DNA from: Cyanophora paradoxa | Taxonomy: Eukaryota > Glaucocystophyceae > Cyanophorales > Cyanophoraceae | Direction of reading: 5' to 3' | Assembly: GCA_004431415.1 (NCBI GenBank) | Contig: QPMI01000133.1 | Span: 124,001 to 188,000 of the forward strand | DNA: 64,000 nucleotides | Shown here: one piece after another, positions 24,374 to 34,325 of the stretch | How positions within the stretch are numbered: position 1 is the stretch's first letter | Layout: each line of letters begins with the position of its first letter | The notes under the pieces: model-generated | Told to the model about the DNA's origin: nothing | Database searches by the model: none | What the model saw: only the letters and a program-made list of their open reading frames with translations | Made by a program: the position numbers and the translations under genes

Positions 24374-26109
24374 AACCTAGAACCCTCCTCCGACCTTCTC
24401 CGCCCTTCCCTCGTCGAGCTATACCTTCGAAACTCGAGAATGATCGGGTAGCGAGATTCGAGCAGTGCCCGAGCGGGGGGGGGGGGGGGGGAGGGGGGGG
24501 CGAGAGAGGAGGGGCATGGATCTCGTGGGGGTACCAGGGGTCAGGGGAGGAGGGGAGGTAAGACGCGCTTGGCGGGCGAGGTGGGGTAGGGGAGGACGCG
24601 GAGGAGCTCGAGCCCAGCGCGGCCTGCGCAGCCTGAGGGGGGAGAGAGGGCGAGGGGGCGGGGAAGGAGGAGGGGGGAGGGGGAGGGGGAGGGGAGGGGG
24701 GGGGGGGGGGATGCCGAACATATCTGATCTTGATCATCTTGCGGGCTGCGGCCGGGGGGGAGCCTCGCGGAATTCGAAGGATGCCATCATGTCACGGCCG
24801 ATCTGCAGCTAGCGCTTAAGCAAGGTTAATTATAAGCAAAGCTTAAGCAGGCCCGCGTCGACGTCGGCGATTGCGAGCCGCGATCGGAGGGGCCGCGGGG
24901 GAGCTGATCATGAGAAGGCAGCTGCAGCTGCAGGCAGGGCTGATCCTGATGCGGTTCGAGGCGAGCCCCTGGAGTCCGACGGTCCGGGTCGCCGCTCGGT
25001 CGCGATGACCCCGGCCCGGCCCTCGCTGCCCCCAACGTTAACATCAAATTTAAACGGGTCCCCTCAGGCTGGAGCTTCCCCGCGCCGGACGGGGCCCGAA
25101 GGGGCTTGCCGCCGATCCAGGTGCTCCGGCCCCGAATTCGAATACGATATCGATCAATATCCAGCGCCGGGGTCGAGGCCCGAGCTCGGCGGCCCAGCGT
25201 CTTCCTCTTCGATTAATATTTTGATCGATGATTGCAGCTGCTAGGATGATCCAGCGCTGGTCATGATGTAATGACTCATCATCAGTGACTCACGATCATG
25301 ATCGAGAAGTGATCGTGATTGTGATCAATATCATATAAATAGCTATATATACTATAGGTGTTTTAAAACGATATCGATCAGTATCGCAGACTGGTAGTCG
25401 CCACCTAACTAATTATAAAACGACAATATTAATTGCAATTTGACACATCGGAGTCTACTTGCAATCGGGCACTTGCACGCTCTCTACATACAATGACGAT
25501 CTTCCAATTCAAACGACGGTTTGCAATTGCAACTGAGTCTAGAGCGACTGACTGCCCGGCCTAAGCTATAGCACTGTGACACATCGGAGTCTACTTGTGC
25601 ACGTCTATATAGCTACATGCAATTATGCATACGATCTTCCAATTCTAATGTTTGTAACTGATCATGAGCCTAGCGCATGCGCAACTATATATCTTTCTAG
25701 CTAGAGCTCTAGCCTAGTAGCACCTCATGAGTCCGCCTATCTCAGTCTGCAAAAAGAGCGCCTCACGATCATGGCATGCATCGATAATTATACAATAGAC
25801 AACGCGGGCTTATATAATTAGCCAAACTTCAGTACTGGTGCACACTGATGCAGATTCAGATTCTGGCGCGTTCACACGTTCATGCACTGACTGCAAAAAG
25901 AACAACTACTGTTCAACCGGGAACTGCGACCCCCGGCCCGCGGCCGCAGCCTCGAAACAAACCGAAGAAAAAGAGCAACTTGCCAGCTGCAAAAAAAAGA
26001 ATTTGAATTCGAGAACGCATGCTACGGTAACTAGTACTATAGCTAGCTATAGATCTAAACCAAATGCGTATGAGATCTCATAGCTACATATATAGTACAG
26101 CCAATTAAC
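24374..26109. other. Intergenic region with G-tracts, then AT-rich palindromic DNA
   Basis: 24470-24715 is G-rich and low in complexity. From about 24780 to 26100 the DNA becomes much more AT-rich and rich in short palindromes (GATCATGATC, ATCGAT, AGCTATAGCT). No gene is supported. The compositional change inside host DNA could mark old transposon remains. Confidence 0.45.
25440..25645. repeat. Diverged direct repeat, about 135 bp period
   Basis: TGACACATCGGAGTCTACTTG occurs (one base longer than quoted elsewhere) at about 25440 and 25576. Each is followed about 60 bp later by ACGATCTTCCAATTC (about 25496 and 25631). The pair looks like an old tandem duplication in intergenic DNA. Confidence 0.65.
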
Positions 26110-28070
26110 CTAGACCCACATGGTAATGTACTCGCCGGGCACAGGCGAGCTCGCGCTCGCGGCACGGCCCAGAGCTGGGATGAAGACGCCCGTCTCCTCG
26201 GCGATGCGCTGGGCCGCGGCTGCCGCCTCCGACGCTGCCGCGGGGCGCGGCTCGGCCCGCGAGAGCCTAAGCCACGCGAGCGCCTCGAACGGGCGCATCC
26301 CGAAGCGCGCAAAGGCGTCGCGGGCGGCGCGGAGGTGCCGGAGGCGTCTGTTTGGCGCCAGGCCCAGCCGCTCGGCGCGGGCCAGCTCGACGAAGGGGGC
26401 GAGCGTGGGCAGGCGCCGCCGCCGCTCCTCCTCGATCATGGCGACCACCTCGTCCGCGAAGCGGTCCGCATTCTTTGAGGCGAGGGCGAGGCCCTCCAGG
26501 TCCTCGGCCTCGGCGTCGGCCGCGGCCGCGGGCCGCGATCCCGAGCCCGGGCCCGGGCCCGAGCTGTCGAGCGGGAAGACGGCCCCTCTCGGGATCGACG
26601 GCGGCCGCGGCCGCGGGCGAAGGCCGAAGAAGCCGGCGATCCGCGAGCCGAGGCCGGGCGGCCGCCTCTGGCGATCGCGATCGGCCGCCTCGGCCCTCGC
26701 CGCCGCGAGCGCCGCCCGCGCCTGGGCCCGCGACGCGAGGGCGTACTCCACCACAATCGCCGGGAGCACTAATTGTAATGAGCGCGTGAGCTCAAAGAAC
26801 CAAACACATTGTAGCGGCGGTCGTGTTAGAAAACATTAAAGCGGCGGCTTCCGTACTTCTTGTACACGAACGCGTACGTATATATACGGTCCCGTGCTCT
26901 CATTTCCGTTTCCTAATACGTTGAAAATTAAGAAGCCGCGCACGGAGGGCGGCCCAGGAGAGGGTCTTGCGGTCGCGGCGCCAGGTCTCGGCCGCCGCCT
27001 CCACGCACTCGGCGGTGGCGCGCGTGTCGCCCTTCCGCCACGCGATGATCAGCTGCGGGCCGGAATGGCGAGTTTCATTAGAGAAAGGAATTCGGATAAG
27101 TTAAAGAGATATGGAATGTGAGCACCTTGCAGATGCCCATCAGCTCGACCACCCACCTGCACCCGTCGACGTCGCGCGTCAGTTGGCACAGCAGGGGAGG
27201 CGCCATCTGAAATCAGAGCTGCACGCGTGCGCGCTCACCAGTGCAAGCTCGCATTCTCGCGGATAGCCTGCGCGGACTCCTGTGAACGCGCGCAACCAAT
27301 TCATGCACACGGTCTTATGGTGCTACACTGTGGACTTCAAGTGCGGCCATGCGTTTTGATTTGAAGCTTAAGCCGGATGGAATTCAAGCGTGTCCGATCC
27401 ATGGATTTGGATTTAAAGCTTAATTAATGGTCGGAAGTCCAAGCGTTGAATCGAATCCGGATCCGACCAGCTACGCGTGCGCGTGCGCAATTCATGCATA
27501 CGGTGTTTGAGGTGCTAATACAAAGTGTGGACGCCAAGTGTGCCATGCATTTGTTATTTAAAGCTAGTGTGGAGTTCAGAAGTGGCCATGCATTTGGATT
27601 TAAAGCTGAAGTCGGAATTTCGAAGCCCAAGCGTTGAATCGAATCCGACCGCGTGCGCGCGTGTACCTCTTCGGCCAACTTGACAGCCTGTCCAGCTTGC
27701 ATGTCACGCCCGGCCATGACCTGCGTCAACGCCCATCAGCGGACACGGAGGCGAATATTAATGGGTATTAATGGGACAGCCGCAAGCGATGGGTGGGTTC
27801 GGTTCGGCCCCGACCATCATGGCATGGAGATAAAAGCCGAAGCTGCAGCTAAAAGCGGAACCGCAGCTGAAAGCGGAGCTAATAGCCGCAGCTAAGCGTT
27901 TGGGCTCTAATTTCGCGCGCTTCGAGTGGGTTCTGTTTTGGCGCACGTGCATGAGGGCCCCGACCATGGAGGCGAGGAGGGCGCCGTAGCGGCCGAGGCC
28001 GAGGCGGCTCGCGAAGACGCGCGCCTCCTCCAGCATCCGCCGCGCCTCCTCCAGCGACCCCTGCCCGCCC
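26110..28070 (-). CDS. Helical-repeat (TPR-like) protein, 5' end not found
   Basis: Minus-strand exons are joined by plausible splice sites. The exon at about 28060-27950 encodes SLEEARRMLEEARVFASRL, a TPR-style amphipathic pair. About 27730-27660 encodes MAGRDMQAGQAVKLAEEV. About 27210-27122 encodes MAPPLLCQLTRDVDGCRWV. About 27052-26946 encodes IIAWRKGDTRATAECVEAA. The last exon, about 26771-26110, encodes an Ala/Arg-rich segment, a linker GPGPGSGSRPAAAADA, further helices and the end EYITMWV. The helix pairs suggest a protein-interaction scaffold. Position matters more than family: upstream exons should lie right of 28.1 kb, but viral DNA begins at about 28.4 kb, so the gene is either split by the integration or starts within the 300 bp between. 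No confident first exon was found there. Confidence 0.45.
27295..27665. repeat. Direct repeats inside an intron of the helical-repeat gene
   Basis: Two diverged copies of about 185 bp. Each begins GCGCAA(CCAA)TTCATGCA(C/T)AC, includes GTGTGGAC or CTGTGGAC and a GCCATGC...TTTGATTT/TTTATTT block, and ends CAAGCGTTGAATCGAATCC (about 27442 and 27626). They lie between two coding exons and are intronic. Confidence 0.65.
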
Positions 28071-28398
28071 GGCCGCGTGAGAGATTGAATTCGAACATCT
28101 TTTACGTGAGCGGACTCGATCTCTGGCTCTAGCTCTAGCTCTAAAGTGGCCGGACCGAACTACGTATACATTGAAGCATGCATTGAAAGAATAATTCAAA
28201 GAAGCGGATCGGACCGTGAAGATCAGGGGAATGGCGCCCGTCGCAAGAATCTCGTGGTTGTTTGGCTGCGGGCTGCGCGCTCACGAGCTTGAGCTCACGT
28301 AATAACTGTTGCAAGTCTAGGCCCGCATGCATAGCACCCTTCCTAACAGCTTTTTCTAACAGCTTCAGCTTGTGTATATAAGCATATGCAATGGCGGC

Positions 28399-28483
28399 AC
28401 ACATATGTATAAACTTATTTAAATCCCTCCGCTTCGCGCTTCGCGCTTCGCTCCTGGATTTAAATAAGTTTATACATATGTGT
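28399..28483. repeat. 28-bp perfect inverted repeat with GC-rich loop at host/virus border
   Basis: Left arm 28399-28426 and right arm 28456-28483 are exact reverse complements over 28 bp (outer end ACACATATGTATAAAC). The 29-nt loop consists of GCTTCGC repeats. The arms are AT-rich and the loop is GC-rich. The structure sits where host-like composition changes to viral composition, so it may be a terminal hairpin, a MITE-like remnant, or part of the element end. Confidence 0.85.
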
Positions 28484-28799
28484 CAAAATTAATACTAAAA
28501 TACGTATTTATCGATTAAATTCTTTAACTTTTTATGCAAACTTTGTATAAATTAATGCAAACTTTGTATTAAAAACGAAAAACGCGTTTTATTTTATGCA
28601 TATTTACGACTGAATCAATTGATCTTATATCGATTGATTATGTTCTTTGTCGATTACATATATAACTGCGATTAATTTGCATTAAACTACTTAAAGATCG
28701 ATATAATCGCGATTAAATTGCATAAATTCGCATAAACTCGATATATCTCTCTTGTATTGAAGTAGACCACCGCCCATTCTGTATCGAAAAACGCAAAAA

Positions 28800-29053
28800 G
28801 TGTCACAGAGTTGCATTGTGTCCAATTGAACAATCGATGAGATTGCTGATTTGCATTTTTGCACCCAAAAACTGTCACAGAGTTGCATTATCTCCAATTA
28901 AACAATCGATTAGATTGCGGGATTTTCTATTGGAATATATCGGAACTGCATTATGTCCAATTAAACAATCGATGGGATTGCGGATGTATATTTTAGATTG
29001 AAAAAAGTGTCACAGAGTTGCATGGTCTCCAATTGAACAATCGATTAGATTGC
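28800..29053. repeat. Tandem repeat of a 46-bp block, four copies
   Basis: Copies start at about 28800, 28873, 28941 (5' truncated) and 29007, spaced about 66-73 bp. Each contains GTCACAGAGTTGCAT, TCCAATT(G/A)AACAATCGAT and (G/A)GATTGC. The core is conserved while the spacers differ, as in iteron-type binding sites. Confidence 0.75.
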
Positions 29054-29165
29054 ATATGTTCTATAAAACAGAATAATTGAGATCAAGTGTGACAGGTAGT
29101 ATTCAAATGATATTCAGTAAGAGATAGTTTTGTTTTTGAGAAAGTCAGTAAGAGGGGTGGAATGT

Positions 29166-29270
29166 CTGTGACGCCTGTGACGGCTGTGACGCCTGTTTTC
29201 AGAAGTCTGTCATTTTTGAAAATTTTAAAAAGTTTGAAAGTAGGTGTCACAGGCGTCACAGGCGTCACAC
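29166..29270. repeat. 105-bp palindromic element, copy A
   Basis: Three tandem TGTGACGSC-type units at the left end face three inverted units (GGTGTCACA, GGCGTCACA) at the right end, around an AT-rich spacer with TTTTCAGAAGTCTGT and AAAAAGTTTGAAAGTAGG. It can fold into a long hairpin. Confidence 0.8.
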
Positions 29271-29456
29271 TCAATTAAATTAGGTGTCACAGCGAAATTG
29301 CAGACCATTTCCAGTAAGACAACTTCGCATTTTCAAAAAGGTTGATTAATGGATAGTGTTTTGTAGGTGTCAGAGGTGTCACAAGACGGATTTCAGTAAG
29401 ACAAGAATATATTCTCGAAAATCTCAGTAAGAGAAAGAGATTCCATTGTTAATTGG

Positions 29457-29560
29457 GTGTGACGCCTGTGACGGCTGTGACGGCTGTTTTCAGAAGTCTG
29501 TAATTTTTGAAAATTTTAAAAAGTTTGAAAGTAGGCGTCACAGGCGTCACAGGCGTCACA
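29457..29560. repeat. 105-bp palindromic element, copy B
   Basis: Same orientation and nearly the same sequence as copy A, including the spacer. Two further half-copies (GGCGTCACAGTCAATTAAA, AGGTGTCACACCC) follow at 29570-29610. Confidence 0.8.
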
Positions 29561-29762
29561 GTCAATTAAAGAGGCGTCACAGTCAATTAAATAGGTGTCA
29601 CACCCGATTATCTGACCATTTTCAGTAAGACCATCTGAAATTCTGAATTTCTCAGTGTCAACTAACTCGGAAATCGCAATACTCTATGTTTCTCCGATTT
29701 CTCCAACCCTGAAAACACACCTGTTATTCTCTCATCTATCTCATGAGATACTCTCGTTTCGC

Positions 29763-29782
29763 CAAAAATTGACAAACGATTT
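29763..29782 (+). promoter_or_regulatory. Candidate early promoter motif, copy 1
   Basis: CAAAAATTGACAAACGATTT, 23 nt before the ATG at 29806. It matches three other sites (35432, 35878, 38603) upstream of non-structural genes. Confidence 0.55.
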
Positions 29783-29805
29783 CCCATCATGCTGTAAAGG
29801 AAACA

Positions 29806-30071
29806 TGCCGATTAACCAGCAATATCACAATTTCCATGGGACTTACATCTTGATTGTGAATAAAATGCAAGATCATTATGAGATCTTTCAAGAGATGGGA
29901 TTGCGAATTACAAGGAGATCAACTCTTTGTAGATTCTTGAAAAAGAATGGTGCTAAATGGGATAAGACAATTCGCCGATGGTATACAGAGGATGCTAAGA
30001 GTCCCCTTCTTAATATTTTCGAGACAGATGGGGAGTTTTTCTATCAGGATCGGTTTAATCATTACCAATAG
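29806..30071 (+). CDS. Small protein with DUF5710-like GAKWD motif
   Basis: An 88-residue protein from ATG 29806. The frame is open further upstream to 29655, but the promoter-like motif at 29763-29782 lies inside that extension and favours the later start. The segment KKNGAKWDKTIRRWYTE matches the core of DUF5710-type domains (GA-x-W-d...W-Y), which are found in phage and plasmid proteins, often beside primase or topoisomerase domains. Its function is unknown. Its 3' end overlaps the convergent capsid-type gene by 17 bp. Its promoter type groups it with the replication genes. Confidence 0.55.
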
Positions 30072-30986
30072 CCAAGAACTCCAACTGGAATGAGTTGTCT
30101 ATTCCATTCATATCAACAAGATCACCATAATAATCTCGAAACTCAACTGTTAACTCTCTAATCACAAGGTTTCGATCGGTTATTTTTATGTATTCACTGT
30201 GCTCTCCACTGTGATAAACATACTGTCCAATATCTTTACTCAATTGCAATCTGAGAATCGCCCCTTGATTCTGTGGTTGTGATCTTGGAACAATATTGTG
30301 GTTTGTAGCAAATGGGGAGAGTTCTTTAATGTGCATGTATAAATACTGTTCTGCATTCATGTCTGTCATCTTGGATGCTTCTAACTTGTAGTTTAAGCGA
30401 GATGCCTCGAATTCATATCCTGTGAATGTGATTCCCCATTGGGGATGGTTTGGGGTGATTGGGATTCCTGCAAAATAGAGGAAATTCTCGGGGCATATAA
30501 AGACCTTGCAGACTCTGGGAAATCGTAGGTTTGCTCAATTGAAGCGACCCACTCCACAGAACTAACCCCAAGAAGTTTACCCAATCTCTGTGTAGATGCT
30601 ACCATCTCGAATTGAACATTACTGTAAAACTCCAATTTGTAGGAAGTAGGATTGTAGTAGACCTTGAATGCATATGTGAGATTGTTGCTCCCAGTAAATG
30701 TGAAATTCAGACCATAATTATATGGACTGGTGACCCCGAAATGCCCTTGATTAATATAACCACTTGGGAGAAGGAAGACCTGTTTGGTTTCAGAGATGCC
30801 TTGGTAGAAGAATCTGACAAGAAGGTGGTCTGTTCCAATGGAATTATAGATGCTGTTGGGGATCTCTGCATACAAAACTCGACATTCTCTTGGTTTGGTC
30901 ACTGGGGTTGTGAGTGAAACTTTGTAGGAGTTTTCTATTTGTCCATCTGATCGGTCTCTGCTATCTATATTGACCAGCCGAATCAT
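30055..30986 (-). CDS. Candidate minor capsid / penton-like protein A (frameshifted)
   Basis: It starts MIRLVNIDSRDRSDGQ, the M-x-n-DSRDR start followed by a V-x-L region and YAEIPNSIYNSI that many capsid-associated proteins of large DNA viruses and their relatives share. The full-length homologue at 62247-63137 (296 residues) shows that this gene is broken: the first frame ends at 30393, while the conserved C-terminal half (FAGIPITPNHPQWGI, then NAEQYLYMHI and KDIGQYVY) runs in the next frame to 30055. The shift equals loss of one base in a C run near 30490-30500. The gene is divergent from protein B with 28 bp between starts, an arrangement kept in element 2. The capsid role is inferred from position beside the major capsid gene and from conserved pairing; no structure-level proof is possible here. 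Confidence 0.6.
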
Positions 30987-31014
30987 TTTAATATATGTTT
31001 ATAGATAAAAGAAG
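30987..31014. promoter_or_regulatory. Divergent AT-rich promoter between proteins A and B
   Basis: The 28-bp gap TTTAATATATGTTTATAGAT plus AAAAGAAG separates two divergent starts, so one AT-rich core must serve both. Similar short A/T-rich TATA-like leaders precede the capsid, fibre and patatin genes and differ from the CAAAAAATGAC motif of the replication genes. Confidence 0.45.
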
Positions 31015-32025
31015 ATGCCTGTGGATTACATCGAAGTGAGCTCTTTCAATACAATTTCGGGAGATGGACCAACTTCGAGTTTTATTGCTCGCCTCCCCAG
31101 CACCTATGAATTTGTGAGAGCAGTAAGACTGGTTTCAGCAGAATTCTATAACAGCATTCCCATGGTGAGTGGTGAAACCAAACCAGGAGATGTGACAATA
31201 GATACTGCAATCTACCTTTATTGGTCTGAATATCTTTCTGGTGCAGGAAGCACTGGTATTCCAACTGATCGACCTGCTGCTGATTATGAATCATGGAAAC
31301 ACATTGTGATAAGTCGCAGCACACCCATTCAAAACCACCAACAACTGGTGAATGTAATTAACTCCAAACTTGCATTGAGAGAGCCACCAGTAGCAATTCG
31401 CTGTAAATGGGATGATACACTGAAACGAGTAATATTCCATTCCACCATACCGTTTTACCTGGCTTTCTCAACTGCAATAAACCCAACCCAGGCGCAGATT
31501 CAGAGGTTTTTGAGTTCTGCTCGACTGCTTGGTCTTGATCCTGGGAGATATGGTAACACACCAATCCAATCACAGGTTTATAATACTCTTACTGATGGTA
31601 TCTTTACTGGGTCGATGGTGCATGGTATTATATCTTCATTTGAACCTGAAAAGTTCAGGGATAGTGTCCTATTTGTGAGAGTAAAGGAGTTGGGTGATCT
31701 GGTTCAATGTGGTGATGGTCTCCTCACTGGATATTTCCACAAAATCGTTGTTCCAGATAAAGATTATGGTGAGCATGTCGTTTATAATTCGACAGAAGCC
31801 CATCCGATTTATAAATACTATAACAAGAATCTGGGACTTTCCACATTTTCGGTTGATATTGTGAATGCAGTTAATGAACCAATTGATTTCGAGGGTCAAC
31901 CTGTCCACCTCACCTTCGAAATTCGATATGGTGATGAACCTGCTGGTGATCCTGTGTACGAATACTTCAAGAGGAGAATGGCGGAAACACATCCATCTTA
32001 TCCGGTTATTGCGAATTTTGCGTAA
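31015..32025 (+). CDS. Candidate minor capsid / penton-like protein B
   Basis: 336 residues, intact. It begins MPVDYIEVSSFNT, with FIARLPSTYEFVRAVRLVSA and EFYNSIPM: the same 'Leu-Pro strand, then VRLVSAEF/I-P-N' layout as protein A and as many viral capsid-vertex proteins. The homologue at 63166 shares RLVSAE, LLGL, GDLV, STEAHP(I/L)YKY and the overall order. It is followed by the major capsid gene on the same strand. I infer a virion structural role (vertex or minor capsid). No enzymatic motif is visible. Confidence 0.55.
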   Translation: MPVDYIEVSSFNTISGDGPTSSFIARLPSTYEFVRAVRLVSAEFYNSIPMVSGETKPGDVTIDTAIYLYWSEYLSGAGSTGIPTDRPAADYESWKHIVISRSTPIQNHQQLVNVINSKLALREPPVAIRCKWDDTLKRVIFHSTIPFYLAFSTAINPTQAQIQRFLSSARLLGLDPGRYGNTPIQSQVYNTLTDGIFTGSMVHGIISSFEPEKFRDSVLFVRVKELGDLVQCGDGLLTGYFHKIVVPDKDYGEHVVYNSTEAHPIYKYYNKNLGLSTFSVDIVNAVNEPIDFEGQPVHLTFEIRYGDEPAGDPVYEYFKRRMAETHPSYPVIANFA

Positions 32026-32079
32026 AATCAAGGATCATCGGTGAATTTTTTATGTTGCAGTATAATAAAAGAGATAATC

Positions 32080-33452
32080 ATGGATATTACTTCGGCCCTC
32101 CAACGTCTTTCTCTGAAAGAAGCTCTAACAACCCCGGAAGAAGCCAAGGCGTTCTTCGTGGACAACTCTCTCATGCTTGGTCTTGAATCCAAGTCGAAGC
32201 CAGTTCTTGTTGTTGTGAACCCAAGCAACACTTTCGAGAATAATGCTGGAAATCGCATTTCTTTCAAGCTCCCTCGCTACAATTTCTGTGGAAAACTCGA
32301 ACTTGCGTTTGACCTTCCAGCTGTCACTTTTGCTGGTGATACCGACCTTGTTCGCAATGGATACGTTCGCCCAGTTGGTGCTCTTGTCTCTCGACTTGAA
32401 ATCACCTATGGATCTTACACCTTCCATGTGCTTTCTGATTTCCTTGCTCATTTCCCTCTTATCTATTACAGTGAGGATCAACTCGCCAAGAAGAAGCGTT
32501 CAATGGGAATGGTTCATGGTATCCCTGCCCATGGAACCAACCGACTTGGTGGGTCATTTTTCACTGAAATCCCAGTCCCATGGCTAAACCACTACCTACC
32601 TCTTGGTGCTCTCTCAGGAGAAATGGTGGTAACTGTCTGGTTCAAGGATGCTGGAAAGGGTTATGTTGAGACTTCTTATGGTGGTCGTGCTCTTCCAGTT
32701 GTTGGTGGAACAGCTGCTGATAAGACAGAGGATGATGGACTTGGTGCTACTGCTAATGCTACTCTTGCCCATGTTGGTCAACAGATCACCACTTTTGGAA
32801 TTGGTGCAACAACAACCCCGAAATTAAAGTCACTTCTCCTCGTCTTTACATGCATGCTATTAATGTTTCTGATGAACTGTTTGCTACTGTCATTGAGAAG
32901 GTGAAGACCACTGGTATGGCTATTCCTGCTCTGGATATTGGTTTCGTAGACAGTGTCAATTTTGCTGCAAAAGGCAATGCTCAACCAAATCGTATTAACC
33001 TGTCACAGATCTCTGGTCTTGTCTATGGTCTTCTTGTTTCAGTTCGTGATGCCGCAGGTATTGATGGTTTCAATGGTTCCCACAGTGTCCTAAAAACGCA
33101 TGCTAACTCGAAAGACATTACTTTCACTGTTGAAATTAATGGTCAACGTCTCTATGCTACTGAGCCCATCCCTCTCCTCAAAGGTGCCGAATTAATTGCG
33201 GATGCCTTCAAGTGCTCGAATATGGACAAGGTTGCAGACAAATATGTCCTCAGTGGTCTACCATTCTGTGTTGATGGAGAGAAAGCGATTCGCAACATTG
33301 CCCAGTCTGGCTATGTTGATCTCACGAACTCCTCCTCCTCTTTCCTCACTCTATACATGCCTTCTGACCAGACAATCACAGTTAATGTTCGTGCTCTCAT
33401 GCACAGTTTCATTATTGTTGACAAAGATGGGCTCCGACGAATTAATCTGTAA
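32080..33452 (+). CDS. Major capsid protein, double jelly-roll (frameshifted)
   Basis: ATG 32080 follows an AT-rich leader (AGTATAATAAAAGAG). The first frame runs to about 32820 and the rest continues in the next frame to 33452, about 458 residues in total. The shift corresponds to one base lost in the C run at about 32816-32819. The block IPVPWLNHYLPLGALSGEMV, followed by a strand ending VWFKD, is the hallmark of double-jelly-roll capsid proteins of the Polinton/NCLDV lineage. KLPRYNFCGKLELAFDLP is a typical N-terminal strand region. The protein forms the pseudo-hexagonal capsomers of the icosahedral shell. It is followed by the packaging ATPase, the usual morphogenesis order. Confidence 0.8.
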
Positions 33453-33514
33453 AACCATGATCAGTAACGTTTCGTTATTTTTATCTATCTTTAATAAGAA
33501 AGATCTACAAAGCC

Positions 33515-34297
33515 ATGAACGATTTAGAAGAGTTTAATGCAGGCGAAATGATAACCCCACCATTTCGTGCTCTTTTCATAGGAAAGTCTGCAACAGGTAA
33601 GTCAGAATGTGTGAAATATTGGTTGAAACAGCTGCATGATGCGAAAAAGATTGATACTGTTCTTGTTGTGAGTGGGACGTCCTTCAATCATTTCTGGGAT
33701 GCAGTAGCAACATTGCAACTCGGGAAATGGGATGCTGCTTATATTTCCAAATTACTGGATGAAAGGCAGGAGAAAATCGAAAAAGGGGAACCGGTCAATC
33801 ACCTCTGTGTGGTCTTAGATGATTTAATAGACAACGAAATCATTGACTTGACCCGAGACAAAATCGTGGGATCCCTGTATTCCAGAGGTCGACATTCGAA
33901 AATCTCGATTATTTGCATCACACAGAAGCTGAGGAAGGTTTCATCAACAATTCGAGTAAATTCGGATTATGCTGTGTTCCTGAGTGCTGCTAATCGCAAA
34001 GAACTCGAAGCAATCGAGGAGGAATACAATATCATGCGAAACAAAGACGATTTCTATAAGATGTTTGAGGAGTATGTCCACTCCTATCAATATATAGTGT
34101 GGTCTTCTGCGAATTATTCGGTGAACTATTATGTTGATAAAGCGGATCTGGTCAAAGATTTCCCATTTCCTCGGTTCCACAGGAAGCCCAAAAAGAAAGA
34201 GGACGAATTACCACCTCCACAGAAAGAGGAAGCCCCCAAAGAGGTCAAGAGTGGTGTTCATTCGAATAAACTGATGCGATATAAGAGAGGTTTGTAA
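33515..34297 (+). CDS. Genome-packaging ATPase (FtsK/HerA, A32-like)
   Basis: 260 residues, intact. Walker A is FIGKSATGKSECVKYWL (about residue 20-35) and Walker B is HLCVVLDDLID (about residue 100-110). A later Thr/Gln sensor-like stretch IICITQKLRKVSS follows (compare the S-x-Q of A32 ATPases), with SAANRKELEAIEEEYN after it. Length and motif spacing fit the Polinton, virophage and poxvirus A32 packaging ATPases, which pump genomic DNA into the preformed capsid. The C-terminus is basic and proline-rich (RFHRKPKKKEDELPPP). It sits directly after the capsid gene, with 62 bp between. Confidence 0.85.
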   Translation: MNDLEEFNAGEMITPPFRALFIGKSATGKSECVKYWLKQLHDAKKIDTVLVVSGTSFNHFWDAVATLQLGKWDAAYISKLLDERQEKIEKGEPVNHLCVVLDDLIDNEIIDLTRDKIVGSLYSRGRHSKISIICITQKLRKVSSTIRVNSDYAVFLSAANRKELEAIEEEYNIMRNKDDFYKMFEEYVHSYQYIVWSSANYSVNYYVDKADLVKDFPFPRFHRKPKKKEDELPPPQKEEAPKEVKSGVHSNKLMRYKRGL

Positions 34298-34325
34298 AAT
34301 AATCTCTGCTTCTAATAAATATACA

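Larger units (their letters stand above)
28484..29762. other. Left non-coding region of element 1
   Basis: AT-rich DNA without a supportable gene. It holds a tandem repeat (28800-29053), two copies of a 105-bp palindromic element (29166, 29457) and short direct repeats such as ATGCAAACTTTGTAT (about 28533 and 28554). This kind of repeat-rich end is typical of viral termini or replication/regulatory regions. Confidence 0.6.
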
